Counted from the stretch's first letter, positions 8,006 through 17,747 are shown. The stretch: DNA of 64,000 nt from an uncultured Alistipes sp. (GCA_944326035.1 CALVCS010000004.1:62001-126000); one strand, 5' to 3'. A program made the numbers and translations. The notes: generated by a model from the sequence alone, not told the origin.

Positions 8006-8036
8006 CATTTTTTATGGATTACCCCCATAAAAAATG
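8006..8036 (+). promoter_or_regulatory. Perfect 12-bp inverted repeat upstream of the glnN promoter
   Basis: CATTTTTTATGG (8006-8017) and CCATAAAAAATG (8025-8036) are exact reverse complements, separated by 7 bases. A second pairing overlaps it: GGGGGTA (7984-7990) with TACCCCC (8020-8026). The centre lies about 37 bases upstream of the -7 box, a usual place for an activator or repressor site. A link to nitrogen control of glutamine synthetase is inferred. Confidence 0.55.
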
Positions 8037-8057
8037 AACACTCTATGAAAAAATATG

Positions 8058-8065
8058 TATATTTG
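8058..8065 (+). promoter_or_regulatory. Promoter -7 box of glnN (TATATTTG)
   Basis: Exact TAnnTTTG match. A convincing -33 element is not seen, which would fit a promoter that depends on an activator bound at the inverted repeat just upstream. Confidence 0.6.
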
Positions 8066-8124
8066 CGTCGTGAAACTCAATAAGAGGATCCATTAGTTTA
8101 AGTTTTGGCCGGTTGCGTAGAATA

Positions 8125-8164
8125 GCGGCGGCGACACAGAACAAAAACGGGTCTGCCGCCGCCG
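8125..8164 (+). other. G+C-rich hairpin in the glnN leader
   Basis: GCGGCGGC (8125-8132) pairs with GCCGCCGC (8155-8162), followed by TTCTTT. It lies in the roughly 135-base 5' leader between the promoter and the start codon. The stem is stable but the following T-run is broken, so an attenuator role is only possible. Confidence 0.4.
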
Positions 8165-8208
8165 TTCTTTCCTCAAACCGACACTCAACCTTTTCTAAAT
8201 TTTATTTT

Positions 8209-10401
8209 ATGTCCATGCTCAGGTTTAAAATGGTCGAAGACGCCATTCAGCGCAAAGCGCTTGATGTTCCCGCACCCAAGGAAAGACCTTCGGATTTCTT
8301 CGGGAAATATGTTTTTGATGACGAGAAAATGCGTAAGTATCTGCCGACGCAAACCTATAAGGCGTTGCGCCACACGATGATCGATGGAACACCTTTGCAG
8401 CGTAGCGTAGCCGACAGCATCGCCGCCGGGATGAAACAATGGGCCATGGACATGGGCGCCACCCATTACACCCACTGGTTCCAGCCGCTGACCGGAGGAA
8501 CCGCCGAAAAACACGACGCATTTGTCGAAAAAGACGGTCGTGGCGGGGTGATCGAAGAGTTCTCGGGTAAATTGCTGATCCAACAGGAACCCGACGCTTC
8601 GAGTTTCCCCAGTGGAGGGATCCGCAATACGTTCGAAGCACGTGGTTATTCGGCTTGGGACCCGACCTCTCCGGCCTTTATCGTAGATACGACGCTGTGT
8701 ATTCCGACGATCTTTATCGCTTATACCGGCGAAGCCCTGGACTATAAAGTGCCTCTGTTGCGTTCGCTCGAAGCCGTAGATCAGGCCGCTACCGACATCT
8801 GCCACTATTTCGATCCGCAGGTAAACCGTGTATTCTCCTACCTGGGGTGGGAACAGGAATATTTCCTGGTAGACGAAGGCTTGTGGGCTGCCCGCCCGGA
8901 CCTGATGTTGACCGGCCGCACCCTGATGGGGCACGAAAGTGCAAAAAACCAGCAGCTGGAAGACCACTATTTCGGGGCGATTCCGACTCGTGTGATGGCC
9001 TTTATGAAAGACCTGGAATACGAATGCTGGAAACTGGGTATTCCCGTAAAAACCCGTCATAATGAAGTGGCCCCGAACCAGTTCGAATTGGCTCCGGTAT
9101 ATGAAGAAACCAATCTGGCCAACGACCACAACCTGCTGTTGATGTCGATTCTGAAGAAAGTTTCTCGTCGTCACAGCTTCCGGGTCCTGCTGCACGAAAA
9201 ACCGTTTAAAGGCATCAATGGCTCAGGGAAACACAACAACTGGTCATTGGGCACCGATACCGGCGTCAACCTGCTCTCTCCAGGGAAAACCCCGAAAGAC
9301 AATCTGCAGTTTGTCACCTTCCTGGTCAATGTCATGATGGCCGTTTACAAACACAACGGACTGCTGAAAGCCAGCATCTCGAGTGCCACCAACGCCCATC
9401 GTTTGGGGGCCAACGAAGCACCTCCTGCCATCATCTCGATTTTCCTGGGCAGCCAGATCTCGGATGTGCTCGACAAAATCGAACACAGCGGCGGCAACGA
9501 TCCGCTGGTATTCGGAGACAAATGCGGGCTGAAAATGGAAGGACTGCCGCATATTCCCGAACTGCTGATCGATAATACGGACCGTAACCGTACCTCGCCC
9601 TTCGCCTTCACGGGTAACCGTTTCGAATTCCGTGCCGTAGGTTCATCCGAAAACTGCGCCGGTGCCATGACCGTGCTCAATACGGCGGTAGCCGATCAGT
9701 TGCGGACGTTCAAGAGCGATCTGGAAGCTCGTCTGGCTAAAGGGGAAACGTTCGAAACCGCTCTGTTTGCCCTCTTAGGCGAATACATTAAGACCTGCAA
9801 AGCCATTCATTTCGACGGCAACGGTTACACCGAAGAGTGGAAAGAAGAAGCCAAACGTCGGGGATTGGATTGCGTGAATTCGGTACCGGAACTTTTCGAC
9901 CAATACTTGGCACCTTCCAATGTAGAAATGTTTGCACGGACGGGTGTCCTGAGCGAAAAAGAATTGCATGCCCGCGCCGAAGTTAAATGGGAAACCTACA
10001 CCAAAAAGATTCAGATCGAAGCTCGTGTCTTGGGCGACTTGGCCCTGAATCATGTGCTGCCGGTTGCCTCGCGCTACGAAAGCCTGCTGTTGGACAAACT
10101 CTTCAAGATCAAGAGCCTGTTCTCCGGCGACAAGAGCGAACAACTTTCGTCCCAGGATGTAGCGTTGGTTGAAAAACTCTCCGAACACATGACGACGATC
10201 CGCGAGCTGACCGCTCAATTGGTAGAAGCCCGCAAACAGGCCAACCGCATTACGGACGAACGGACCAAAGCGATTGCCTATCACGACACCGTAGCCGCCC
10301 TGTTCGACCCGATCCGTTACCACATCGACAAACTGGAAATGATTGTGGACAACGAAATGTGGCCGCTGCCCAAATATCGCGAACTGTTGTTTATTCGATA
10401 A
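8209..10401 (+). CDS. glnN: Glutamine synthetase type III
   Basis: Makes glutamine from glutamate, ammonia and ATP. About 730 aa from the chosen start, the usual size of GSIII, far longer than GlnA. Signature blocks are THYTHWFQPLTG, TRHNEVAPNQFELAP (about residue 283) and NGSGKHNNWSLGTDTG (about 339). An upstream in-frame TTG at 8113 is possible, but it would add 32 residues read through the leader hairpin; MSMLRFKMVED at 8209 matches the N-terminus of known Bacteroides GSIII. Monocistronic, with its own promoter and terminator. The long regulatory region upstream suggests tight nitrogen control. Confidence 0.96.
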   Translation: MSMLRFKMVEDAIQRKALDVPAPKERPSDFFGKYVFDDEKMRKYLPTQTYKALRHTMIDGTPLQRSVADSIAAGMKQWAMDMGATHYTHWFQPLTGGTAEKHDAFVEKDGRGGVIEEFSGKLLIQQEPDASSFPSGGIRNTFEARGYSAWDPTSPAFIVDTTLCIPTIFIAYTGEALDYKVPLLRSLEAVDQAATDICHYFDPQVNRVFSYLGWEQEYFLVDEGLWAARPDLMLTGRTLMGHESAKNQQLEDHYFGAIPTRVMAFMKDLEYECWKLGIPVKTRHNEVAPNQFELAPVYEETNLANDHNLLLMSILKKVSRRHSFRVLLHEKPFKGINGSGKHNNWSLGTDTGVNLLSPGKTPKDNLQFVTFLVNVMMAVYKHNGLLKASISSATNAHRLGANEAPPAIISIFLGSQISDVLDKIEHSGGNDPLVFGDKCGLKMEGLPHIPELLIDNTDRNRTSPFAFTGNRFEFRAVGSSENCAGAMTVLNTAVADQLRTFKSDLEARLAKGETFETALFALLGEYIKTCKAIHFDGNGYTEEWKEEAKRRGLDCVNSVPELFDQYLAPSNVEMFARTGVLSEKELHARAEVKWETYTKKIQIEARVLGDLALNHVLPVASRYESLLLDKLFKIKSLFSGDKSEQLSSQDVALVEKLSEHMTTIRELTAQLVEARKQANRITDERTKAIAYHDTVAALFDPIRYHIDKLEMIVDNEMWPLPKYRELLFIR

Positions 10402-10420
10402 ATGAAAATTGTGTCAATGA

Positions 10421-10455
10421 GAGAGGCGGCCCGGTGAGGCCGCCTCTCTTTTTTA
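10421..10455 (+). terminator. Terminator of glnN
   Basis: 11-bp stem GAGAGGCGGCC (10421-10431) with its complement (10438-10448), 6-base loop, then T6. Confidence 0.9.
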
Positions 10456-10699
10456 TACACCTTTCGGGGAGTCCTCATAAGCAACATCAGCAGAAACCTA
10501 TCGCCCTTAAATGTTGTTTTTTCCCCGGGAAACGTTGCTTTTCAGCCAGTCTGGCTCGATTTTCGCCTGCTTACCCAGACAATCCGGTTACGTCTTCATG
10601 GTCAACTTAGACGGGAAGTCTCGTTTCTGAAGCCTCCTCTCAAAGGAAAGGGCAAGCTTATAAAAACGGCTCGAAAAGATGACCGTAAGACAAAACGCC

Positions 10700-10707
10700 T
10701 ATCTTTG
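10700..10707 (+). promoter_or_regulatory. Promoter -7 box (TATCTTTG)
   Basis: Exact consensus match upstream of the small membrane protein gene. It rules out the in-frame GTG at 10707 as the start, because that codon lies in the promoter itself. Confidence 0.65.
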
Positions 10708-10745
10708 TGCTTAAACCAATAGACCCACCCATTAAAACAGGTCCT

Positions 10746-11186
10746 ATGCGAAACGATCGAACACCCGCCAAACCCCATGTATGGAAACGCATCCGAAACA
10801 TTACTCTCCTGATTCTCGGCATCGCCTTGGTGGCCTTTGTAGGCATTCGCTACTACTTTCCGTACGGAGAGGGGGTAAAAACCGGTCAACTGAACTTTGT
10901 CGTTTACAAAGGGTTTCTTTTCAAAACCTACGAAGGTAAACTCATTCAGTCCGGGTTTTGGTCGAATGCCTCCGGCGGCATTCAGTCCAATGAATTCGTC
11001 TTCTCGATCGCCGATCCGGCGGTTGCTAAAGAGTTGATGAAGGTCGGTGGACAGCGGGTCGAACTCCATTACAAAGAGTATCTGGGGGCCTTACCTTGGC
11101 GCGGATACTCCAAATACATTGTGGACGAAATCTTAAGTATCAAACCGGCCGATACCCCTCAGACATCGCCCCTTTTCATGCCTTGA
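10746..11186 (+). CDS. Small single-pass membrane protein of unknown function
   Basis: 146 aa from the ATG at 10746. One transmembrane helix near residues 18-38 (ITLLILGIALVAFVGIRYYF) is followed by a soluble domain beginning GEGVKTGQLNFVVYKGFLFKTYEGKLI and ending in EYLGALPWRGYSKYIVDEI. I recall this as a conserved Bacteroidales protein sometimes labelled 6-phosphogluconate dehydrogenase, but nothing in it resembles that enzyme, so the label should not be copied. Stand-alone gene with its own promoter. Likely anchored in the inner membrane with the domain in the periplasm; function unknown. Confidence 0.8.
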   Translation: MRNDRTPAKPHVWKRIRNITLLILGIALVAFVGIRYYFPYGEGVKTGQLNFVVYKGFLFKTYEGKLIQSGFWSNASGGIQSNEFVFSIADPAVAKELMKVGGQRVELHYKEYLGALPWRGYSKYIVDEILSIKPADTPQTSPLFMP

Positions 11187-11260
11187 AACATCCGGACCGA
11201 TCTCTACAGAAGGGTGGGGAATAGGGTTTTGTTAAAGAGACCCGACGTATGGTCGGTCAT

Positions 11261-11863
11261 TTAGGTGTGGTTCGCTTCGAGAGGCGCAAAGCGATACGGA
11301 CAATCGACCAAATGATCATTGACCAGTCCAACGGCCTGCAGATAGGCATAACAAATCGTGCTTCCGAAAAAACGAAATCCCCGCCGTTTTAAATCCCGGC
11401 TAATGGCATCCGAGAGAGGGGTGGTCACCGGAATTTCGGCCAGTGTCTGCCAGTGGTTTACAATCGGACGTCGATCGGGCAGAAACGAGAGCAAATACGC
11501 ACGGAAACTGCCGAATTCCTGACAAATAGCCAGAAAACCCCGGGCATTCTGTCGAGCTGCTTCGAGTTTTAAGCGATTCCGGATGATTCCCGGATTCTGC
11601 ATCAAACGTTCGATCTCCTGATCGCTCCAATGGGCTATGCGTTCGGGATCGAAATTTTCAAAAGCCTTTCGATAGTTCTCCCGGCGACGCAAAATGGTTA
11701 GCCAACTCAATCCAGCCTGAGCACTCTCCAGCACCAGAAATTCAAACAGCACTCGATCGTCGACGACCTCCCGGCCCCACTCTTCATCGTGATAACGCAC
11801 ATACAGCGGATCGGTTCCACACCATCCGCAACGTTTCCCTTCGGGTTTTGGTTGGGTTTTCAT
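11261..11863 (-). CDS. tag: DNA-3-methyladenine glycosylase I
   Basis: Base-excision repair enzyme that removes 3-methyladenine from alkylated DNA. 200 aa from the chosen ATG. The Tag zinc site is intact: C12 and H25 in RCGWCGTDPLYVRYHDEEWG, with the same 13-residue spacing as in E. coli Tag, plus H-x3-C in the C-terminal DHLVDCPYR. A further in-frame ATG at 11917 would add 18 residues unlike the family and overlap the likely promoter, so it was rejected. Divergent from the GH95 gene, 103 bases apart. Confidence 0.95.
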   Translation of the reverse strand: MKTQPKPEGKRCGWCGTDPLYVRYHDEEWGREVVDDRVLFEFLVLESAQAGLSWLTILRRRENYRKAFENFDPERIAHWSDQEIERLMQNPGIIRNRLKLEAARQNARGFLAICQEFGSFRAYLLSFLPDRRPIVNHWQTLAEIPVTTPLSDAISRDLKRRGFRFFGSTICYAYLQAVGLVNDHLVDCPYRFAPLEANHT

Positions 11864-11966
11864 GTCGACTATTTTCGGCAAGATACACAATTTCCGTGGA
11901 GACCATTTGACCTCCACCGAATTTTTCGTATTTTAGAAAAATTTTTGGCAGAAAATAGACTCAAGC

Positions 11967-14267
11967 ATGAAACAGCAGATCAAACAACTAGGGTGGGCCT
12001 TGTGTCTTCTCACGATTGGAGCTCCCTCTATGGAAGCAACCGCCAAACGTCAACCGGCTCAAACGGCGCAAGTGTTATGGTATATCCAGCCGGCCGAAGA
12101 TTGGATGAGCGAAGCGCTTCCGATTGGAAACGGACGGATCGGAGCGATGATTTTCGGGGGGGTAGACCAGGAACACCTGCAGTTTAATGATAAGACCTTG
12201 TGGACCGGAAGCCGTACGGAAGGAGGTAACTATCAAAATTTTGGAGACCTTTACCTCGACTTCGACCACGACTCCCCGTACACGGACTATCGACGGGAAT
12301 TGGATATCGAACAGGCCGTGGCCCGTACCCAGTATCGTATAGGGAAGGTCACCTACACACGAGAGTATGTGGCGAGTTTTCCGGACGATGTAATCGCCGT
12401 GCGTCTGACCGCCAGCAAAAAAGGGTGCATCGGTTTTACCCTCTATCTGCAGGATGCTCACCGCGGGGGTAGCCGGCAGGTTACAAACGGGGAGCTCTCC
12501 ATTGCCGGCAAATTGGATGTTCTGTCCTATGAAGCCCTGATCACTGTCGTCCCCGAAGGCGGTACGATGAGCACTACGGACACCTCGTTATGTGTGCAAG
12601 GAGCCGATGCCGTTACCCTGTGGCTAAGTGCCCGTACCGATTACGATCCGCTGGCCGAAGACTACCTGACAGACGACGACGACTGGAGAAAAGCCCTGCG
12701 CGCCTCCCATGAGCAGGCACTGCGAAAGGGCTTCAAAACGGTCAAAGAAGCCCATGTGGCGGACTATCGCACCTTGTTCGACCGGGTACACCTGTGGCTG
12801 GACGATACCACTCCGAGTGTCCCGACCGACGAACTGTTTGCCGCCTATAATGCCGGCACGTACAACCCGGCAGCCGATGTACTCTATTTCCAATATGGCC
12901 GCTACCTGATGATTGCCTGCTCCCGAGCCGGCCTTGATCTGCCCTCCAACCTTCAGGGATTGTGGAACAACAGCAATACACCACCCTGGCGTAGTGACAT
13001 ACACTCCAATATCAATGTTCAAATGAATTATTGGCCGGCTGAAGTGACGAATCTGGCCGAATGCCACGAACCGTTTTTACGCTACATCTACAACGAAGCC
13101 TGCGTACATCCCTCCTGGCGAAACATGGCAACTGAACTGGAGTGCGACGGCTGGGCGCTCAAAACCCAAAACAATGTATTCGGTTATTCGGACTGGAACT
13201 GGAACCGGCCGGCCAACGCCTGGTATTGCATGCATTTGTGGGATCACTATCTTTTCCAGCCCGACACGACCTATCTGGCGCAGATTGCCTATCCGGTCAT
13301 GAAATCGGCTTGTGAATTTTGGCTCGATCGTCTGATTGTGGATGACGACGGCACCCTGGTCGCGCCTAACGAATGGTCCCCTGAACACGGACCCTGGGAG
13401 AGCGGCATTCCTTATGCCCAACAGTTGATTTGGGAACTGTTCAACAGCACGCTGCAGGCCGGACAGATCCTGAAAACCGATACGACCTTCCTGACCCTGC
13501 TTTCCCAGAAGCTGCATCGGCTCGACAATGGGCTGGCGATCGGCTCTTGGGGACAATTACGCGAATGGAAACACCTGGAAGACGACCCAAAAGATCAACA
13601 TCGCCACGCCTCCCATCTGATTGGGCTGTATCCCGGGACCTCCATCTCTCCGATGCATAATCGCACCTATGCGGATGCCGCTCGGGTGTCGCTGGAAGCC
13701 CGTGGGGATTTCGGCACCGGGTGGAGCCGGGCATGGAAAATCGCCTTCTGGGCCCGGCTGCTCGATGGCGATCATGCACACCTGATTCTACGCAATGCCA
13801 TGACCCTGACCAATGCACAAGGGGTGGTATATGCTACCGATAAAAACAGTGGCAGCGGCATCTATACCAATCTTTTCGATGCCCATCCTCCTTTCCAAAT
13901 CGATGGTAATTTCGGGGCTACGGCAGGGGTCGCCGAGATGTTGCTGCAGAGTCACAACGCAGAGCTCCATCTCCTGCCGGCCTTGCCGAAGGTGTGGGCC
14001 ACCGGGACCGTTCGGGGTCTTCGGGGTCGAGGAGGGTTCGAAGTCGATATGCAATGGTCGAATGGACATTTGACGCAGGCCCAAATACATGCTTCCTTAG
14101 ACGGAAACTGTACCGTACGTTATCAGACGCCTTTCCAAATTGCGGATGAAAACGGAGAAAACACCTTGACGGCCGACCAAGATGAGACCGGATACTACAT
14201 TCTGACCTTTCCGGCACGTTCGGGCAAGACGTATCAGGTCGATGCCTTGTTAGAGAGCCAAGAATAA
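11967..14267 (+). CDS. Glycoside hydrolase family 95, alpha-L-fucosidase-like
   Basis: 766-aa exported enzyme: a signal peptide (about residues 1-26), the GH95 N-terminal beta-domain beginning [24 protein letters not shown], then an (alpha/alpha)6 barrel. Active-site blocks known from AfcA are visible: [10 protein letters not shown] with N348 and N350, WSPEHGP with the candidate acid E473, and QIDGNFG with D647. GH95 enzymes invert alpha-1,2-L-fucosides and some alpha-L-galactosides, as on mucin and milk glycans. No SusC/SusD pair or sulfatase lies near, so it is not part of a visible utilisation locus. Exact substrate not known. Confidence 0.9.
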   Translation: MKQQIKQLGWALCLLTIGAPSMEATAKRQPAQTAQVLWYIQPAEDWMSEALPIGNGRIGAMIFGGVDQEHLQFNDKTLWTGSRTEGGNYQNFGDLYLDFDHDSPYTDYRRELDIEQAVARTQYRIGKVTYTREYVASFPDDVIAVRLTASKKGCIGFTLYLQDAHRGGSRQVTNGELSIAGKLDVLSYEALITVVPEGGTMSTTDTSLCVQGADAVTLWLSARTDYDPLAEDYLTDDDDWRKALRASHEQALRKGFKTVKEAHVADYRTLFDRVHLWLDDTTPSVPTDELFAAYNAGTYNPAADVLYFQYGRYLMIACSRAGLDLPSNLQGLWNNSNTPPWRSDIHSNINVQMNYWPAEVTNLAECHEPFLRYIYNEACVHPSWRNMATELECDGWALKTQNNVFGYSDWNWNRPANAWYCMHLWDHYLFQPDTTYLAQIAYPVMKSACEFWLDRLIVDDDGTLVAPNEWSPEHGPWESGIPYAQQLIWELFNSTLQAGQILKTDTTFLTLLSQKLHRLDNGLAIGSWGQLREWKHLEDDPKDQHRHASHLIGLYPGTSISPMHNRTYADAARVSLEARGDFGTGWSRAWKIAFWARLLDGDHAHLILRNAMTLTNAQGVVYATDKNSGSGIYTNLFDAHPPFQIDGNFGATAGVAEMLLQSHNAELHLLPALPKVWATGTVRGLRGRGGFEVDMQWSNGHLTQAQIHASLDGNCTVRYQTPFQIADENGENTLTADQDETGYYILTFPARSGKTYQVDALLESQE

Positions 14268-14290
14268 CACTTCCTGATCACACTTTATCC

Positions 14291-14330
14291 CTACGATAGG
14301 TTGTTTCGACATCCTATCGTAGTTTTTTAT
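14291..14330 (+). terminator. Terminator of the GH95 gene
   Basis: 10-bp perfect stem CTACGATAGG (14291-14300) with 14313-14322, followed by T6. Confidence 0.88.
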
Positions 14331-14421
14331 ATATACATCAACCATTTAATATTCAGAAAGCTTACAAAATAATTGAGAGCACGGCCCGGACTCGAGGGAT
14401 AAGCTTTGGAATTATTTTCAC

Positions 14422-14429
14422 TATTTTTG
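14422..14429 (+). promoter_or_regulatory. Promoter -7 box of ppa (TATTTTTG)
   Basis: Exact TAnnTTTG match, 77 bases before the chosen ppa start codon. Confidence 0.6.
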
Positions 14430-14505
14430 CTTTCGAAGTATGTTAGCCACTTTTCGTTTGCCGACGCATGATTGCCCGGCAAACCGATCTTTATTCACTT
14501 GTATC

Positions 14506-15147
14506 ATGAACAAAATTCGTACCTTCAAATCCCACCCCTGGCATGGGATTAGCCTGGGAGACCAAGTACCCGAAATCGTCACCTCCTTTATCGAAATGGT
14601 ACCGACCGATACCGTCAAGTATGAAGTTGATAAACAAACAGGGTATCTCTCCATCGACCGCCCGCAAAAATATTCCAATATCGTGCCCGCCTTGTATGGC
14701 TTCCTCCCCCGCACCTATAGCGCGGATCGTGTCGCCGAATTGACCAATATTCAGTTGGAACGGAACGACATTCAGGGGGATAATGACCCGATCGATATTT
14801 GTGTTTTGACTGAAAAAGACATTACCCATGGGGACATTATCGTCAAGGCTCGTCCGATCGGCGGATTCCGATTGCTGGACCAGGATCGGGCCGACGATAA
14901 ACTGATCGCCGTATTGGAAAACGATGCGATATACAGCTCCTACAGGGATATTCATGACGTACCGTTGCAAATCATCGACCGCCTGGTTCACTACTTTACG
15001 ACCTACAAAGATCTCCCCAGCGACCGTCATCCCCGGTGCGTGTTGGCCGCGATTTATGGGGTAGAAACGGCCTATGATGTGATTGCCCGGGCCATCGAAG
15101 ATTATCAGACCTATGTACAAAACGCGCTGCTCGAAGAAATGGAGTAA
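14506..15147 (+). CDS. ppa: Soluble inorganic pyrophosphatase, family I
   Basis: Hydrolyses pyrophosphate to two phosphates, pulling biosynthetic reactions forward. About 213 aa from the ATG at 14506. The metal-binding block GDNDPIDICVL with catalytic aspartates and the earlier EVDKQTGYLSIDRP / NIVPALYGFLPRTY stretches match family I enzymes of the longer, Bacteroidota type. The upstream in-frame ATG at 14440 is too close to the promoter and adds unrelated residues. Convergent with the ferredoxin-nitroreductase gene; no clear terminator between them. Confidence 0.95.
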   Translation: MNKIRTFKSHPWHGISLGDQVPEIVTSFIEMVPTDTVKYEVDKQTGYLSIDRPQKYSNIVPALYGFLPRTYSADRVAELTNIQLERNDIQGDNDPIDICVLTEKDITHGDIIVKARPIGGFRLLDQDRADDKLIAVLENDAIYSSYRDIHDVPLQIIDRLVHYFTTYKDLPSDRHPRCVLAAIYGVETAYDVIARAIEDYQTYVQNALLEEME

Positions 15148-15189
15148 TTTCCGAGCAGCACGTCACCCTCTGGCGATCCGGACTGAACG

Positions 15190-16053
15190 TTACCAACGTT
15201 TGAGCCGGATCGCTTGTTTATCGATATAGTTCGGGAATCGGAATAAAGGCATTCCCAAAGCCATTCCGGCATGAATGCGTTCGTCGATTCCCTGGGCCTT
15301 TTCGATTCGATGTTTCCGGTCCTGCGTCAAGGCCGAACAGATGTACCCCGTATAGAATTGATTCACGCCCAGCGACTCTGCCATCAGCGAGGCATTTTGA
15401 TAGGCCAGGTTGGAATCGGCACAGCCGAAACGGCTATCCCGCGGCGTATGAATCAACAGCAGCGCCGTGGCACCGCGCAGAATCAGATCTTTGCCTTGCG
15501 CATGCGCGGCCGTCAGGCGATGAAACGTCGGCAAATAGTGATATCCATCCGGCGTCATCCGCTTAATCAAGGGCTTCAGGAAGGGATTCTCCAACATTTT
15601 AATCAACGAAGCGAAGATCGAAATGGTCAGGGCCGTGATTTGTTGTAATTTTTGCGGATCGGTAATCAGCGTAAAGCCCACTTCCTGTTTATTGCTGGCC
15701 GTAGGGGCCCGATGAGCGGCTTCCAGAATCTGATCCAAATAGTCCGACGGAATCGGTCGGGACGAGAAAGCCCGATTTGACCGACGGGCTCGGCACAGTA
15801 AGAGGACCGACTCTGGAGAGGGGAGGGCGGAGGTCTCGATCGGATGCACCGTACTGGCCGGGAAGTCCGAATGAATCACCGAATTCGTCGGACAAACCGC
15901 CACACAGTGACCACAAATAATACAACGCGAGAGGTTTTGTAAGCTGATTGGAGCTCCGGGTTTAGCCTGCGTAAAAATTTCAGAGGGACATACCTTAACA
16001 CATTTTCCGCAGCGAATGCAAGTCGATTCGTCGACGTTGAGCGTATAATTCAT
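15190..16053 (-). CDS. Ferredoxin-nitroreductase fusion protein
   Basis: 287 aa from the ATG at 16053. Residues about 8-60 are a bacterial ferredoxin with two [4Fe-4S] motifs (CIRCGKCVKVCP and CIICGHCVAVCP); residues about 90-287 are a nitroreductase-fold flavoprotein starting RRSNRAFSSRPIP. The fusion lets electrons pass directly from low-potential ferredoxin chemistry to the FMN. It is fairly common in strict anaerobes; the physiological substrate is unknown. A GTG at 16104 would add 17 unrelated residues. The next gene upstream on this strand is an MFS exporter, 117 bases away. Confidence 0.9.
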   Translation of the reverse strand: MNYTLNVDESTCIRCGKCVKVCPSEIFTQAKPGAPISLQNLSRCIICGHCVAVCPTNSVIHSDFPASTVHPIETSALPSPESVLLLCRARRSNRAFSSRPIPSDYLDQILEAAHRAPTASNKQEVGFTLITDPQKLQQITALTISIFASLIKMLENPFLKPLIKRMTPDGYHYLPTFHRLTAAHAQGKDLILRGATALLLIHTPRDSRFGCADSNLAYQNASLMAESLGVNQFYTGYICSALTQDRKHRIEKAQGIDERIHAGMALGMPLFRFPNYIDKQAIRLKRW

Positions 16054-16170
16054 AACCTGTTGGATTAAAATGGACCCTATTTTCTCTATGTCATGTCTTC
16101 TCACGAAAGGCCGACATCTACAAAAATAACATTTTACAGCGGATTTGCTCCGTCAAACGACCTCCGGAGA

Positions 16171-17370
16171 CTACCGCAATTTATTTCTTTCAAAATGCGG
16201 GCCAACTTTCCAATGAAAAAACAGGGCGGATACCACCGTCAAGCAGGCCCCGAACAGATAGGCATGATTGAAGGTGCTGATCTGGCCGATGTAGCCACCG
16301 ATCAGCAAACCGATTCCGATGCCGACATCCCACGAAGTCAGATAGGTCGAAGTAGCGGTTCCCCGTTGATTGTGAGGCGCCAAATTGACAAACAAGGTAT
16401 TGAAGGCCGGGAACATCGTCCCAAATGCCACCCCCAATAGTAAGGCGATGCCAAAAAAGAGGATCTGTCCCACCTGCGGATAGGTATGCATCATCCATTG
16501 ACAGGAGGAGAGCAGGAAGAAACAAGCGCAGGCCAGATAGATACCCAAGGAGATGACCGTGACGATACGTCCTTTGTCCACCTGCCGCCCGGAGAAGATA
16601 CGGGATACGGCCATTCCGACCGCCATCAGGGTAAAAAACAGACCCGTTCCGCTTTGAATGCCGATTTGTTTAGCATACATGGCCACATAGGTCGTCGTCA
16701 TACCATAGGGGATCGACAACATCAACAAGGCGACCCCAGCTGGAATCCCTTTCAACAAGATAAATCGATCCAGCGAAATCGGTTGATGTTTGACCGGCGG
16801 TTTGACCGGTGCGTGAACCAAACTAGCAAAGATCCAGCCCAGGGCACAGGAGGCCAAGGCCACTAAAAATAGGGTATTGAAACCCACACCGGCATCATGC
16901 ATAAACAGGCCGACCATAGGTCCGATCGACATGGCGGTATTATTCGCCAGTCCGTAATAGCCCAGTCCCTCACCTCGACGAGAGGAGGGCATAATGTCGA
17001 TAACCACCGTATTACCGGCGACCGTTACCGTTCCGAACGCCACCCCGTGAATAATACGCAGAATAATAAAAAGGGTCAGGGTACCCGCTATCATATAGCC
17101 GGCAAAGATGGTCGCAAAGAGAAAATAGGCCAGCAAATAGAGCGGTTTACGCGCAAAGGTATCGAGCAAATAGCCTGAAAAGGGCCGAACCATCAAGGCG
17201 GCGATCGTATAACACGAGAGGGCCATCCCCATAACGGCGTGTTCGGTATGCAGCACTTCGGTCAGAAAAAACGGAAGCACCGGCATCAACAGATAAAATC
17301 CGAAATACAGCAGAAAATTGGCGGTCAGGATATAGCAATAACTGGGCGTAATCAGTCGATCTTTCGTCAT
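16171..17370 (-). CDS. MFS transporter, probable exporter
   Basis: 399-aa membrane protein with 12 predicted transmembrane segments and the MFS loop motif GYLLDTFARKPLY after helix 2. The start (YCYILTANFLLYFGFYLLMPVLPFFL) resembles drug or sugar efflux carriers of the DHA1 branch. Substrate unknown. It has its own promoter-like box about 110 bases upstream and is divergent from another MFS gene. Confidence 0.85.
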   Translation of the reverse strand: MTKDRLITPSYCYILTANFLLYFGFYLLMPVLPFFLTEVLHTEHAVMGMALSCYTIAALMVRPFSGYLLDTFARKPLYLLAYFLFATIFAGYMIAGTLTLFIILRIIHGVAFGTVTVAGNTVVIDIMPSSRRGEGLGYYGLANNTAMSIGPMVGLFMHDAGVGFNTLFLVALASCALGWIFASLVHAPVKPPVKHQPISLDRFILLKGIPAGVALLMLSIPYGMTTTYVAMYAKQIGIQSGTGLFFTLMAVGMAVSRIFSGRQVDKGRIVTVISLGIYLACACFFLLSSCQWMMHTYPQVGQILFFGIALLLGVAFGTMFPAFNTLFVNLAPHNQRGTATSTYLTSWDVGIGIGLLIGGYIGQISTFNHAYLFGACLTVVSALFFHWKVGPHFERNKLR

Positions 17371-17477
17371 GTGTCGGTTGTTTTAAACTCTTCCCCGTAT
17401 AGATGGCGGTTTTGTTTTCTTTCCGCTCGACCTCTCAAACCGAGCAGAAACCTTGCGTGAAGAGTAGTTTGCACCCG

Positions 17478-17485
17478 CAAAAATA
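17478..17485 (-). promoter_or_regulatory. Promoter -7 box (TATTTTTG) of the 16171-17370 MFS gene
   Basis: Exact consensus on the minus strand, about 108 bases before the start codon. Confidence 0.55.
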
Positions 17486-17739
17486 GCGGTTTTCTTTCAA
17501 TCTGTCGCTTTCGTACAGGTCCCGCCCTTCTTTTTTCGAGGCTATCTTCTTGAGAATGGGCTTCCAATGAACCGACATTTTACCCCTTGATAAACTCCAA
17601 TCTTTCCTGTCGTTTACCCCCACAAATAAAGGAAAGGCAAGAGAAGCTTCCCTGGATACCTTGTATAACAGCAAGATCTTTACCTTCTATACAACATTAA
17701 TTTATCGGTTTTAGGCGTTCTAATTCCTGCAAAATTGCG

Positions 17740-17747
17740 TAATTTTG
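17740..17747 (+). promoter_or_regulatory. Promoter -7 box (TAATTTTG) of the AraJ-like MFS gene
   Basis: Exact consensus, with a TTG close upstream; about 125 bases before the start codon. Confidence 0.55.

Larger units (their letters stand above)
7865..8208 (+). other. Intergenic region upstream of glnN
   Basis: 344 bases without a gene. Holds the terminator of the preceding cluster, three copies of TTTTTATGG (around 7915, 7957 and 8009), a perfect inverted repeat, the glnN promoter and a G+C-rich leader hairpin; each is listed separately. Confidence 0.7.
10402..10745 (+). other. Intergenic region after glnN
   Basis: 344 bases without a recognisable gene: the glnN terminator at the left, a -7 box at 10700-10707 at the right, and nothing I can identify between about 10456 and 10690. 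Confidence 0.6.

Noticed and set aside
8185..9195. Left-facing frame of 336 codons opposite glnN
   Set aside because: Shadow of glnN, which is certain from its motifs.
10746..11186. 6-phosphogluconate dehydrogenase label
   Set aside because: 146 residues with one membrane helix and no nucleotide-binding fold cannot be that enzyme.
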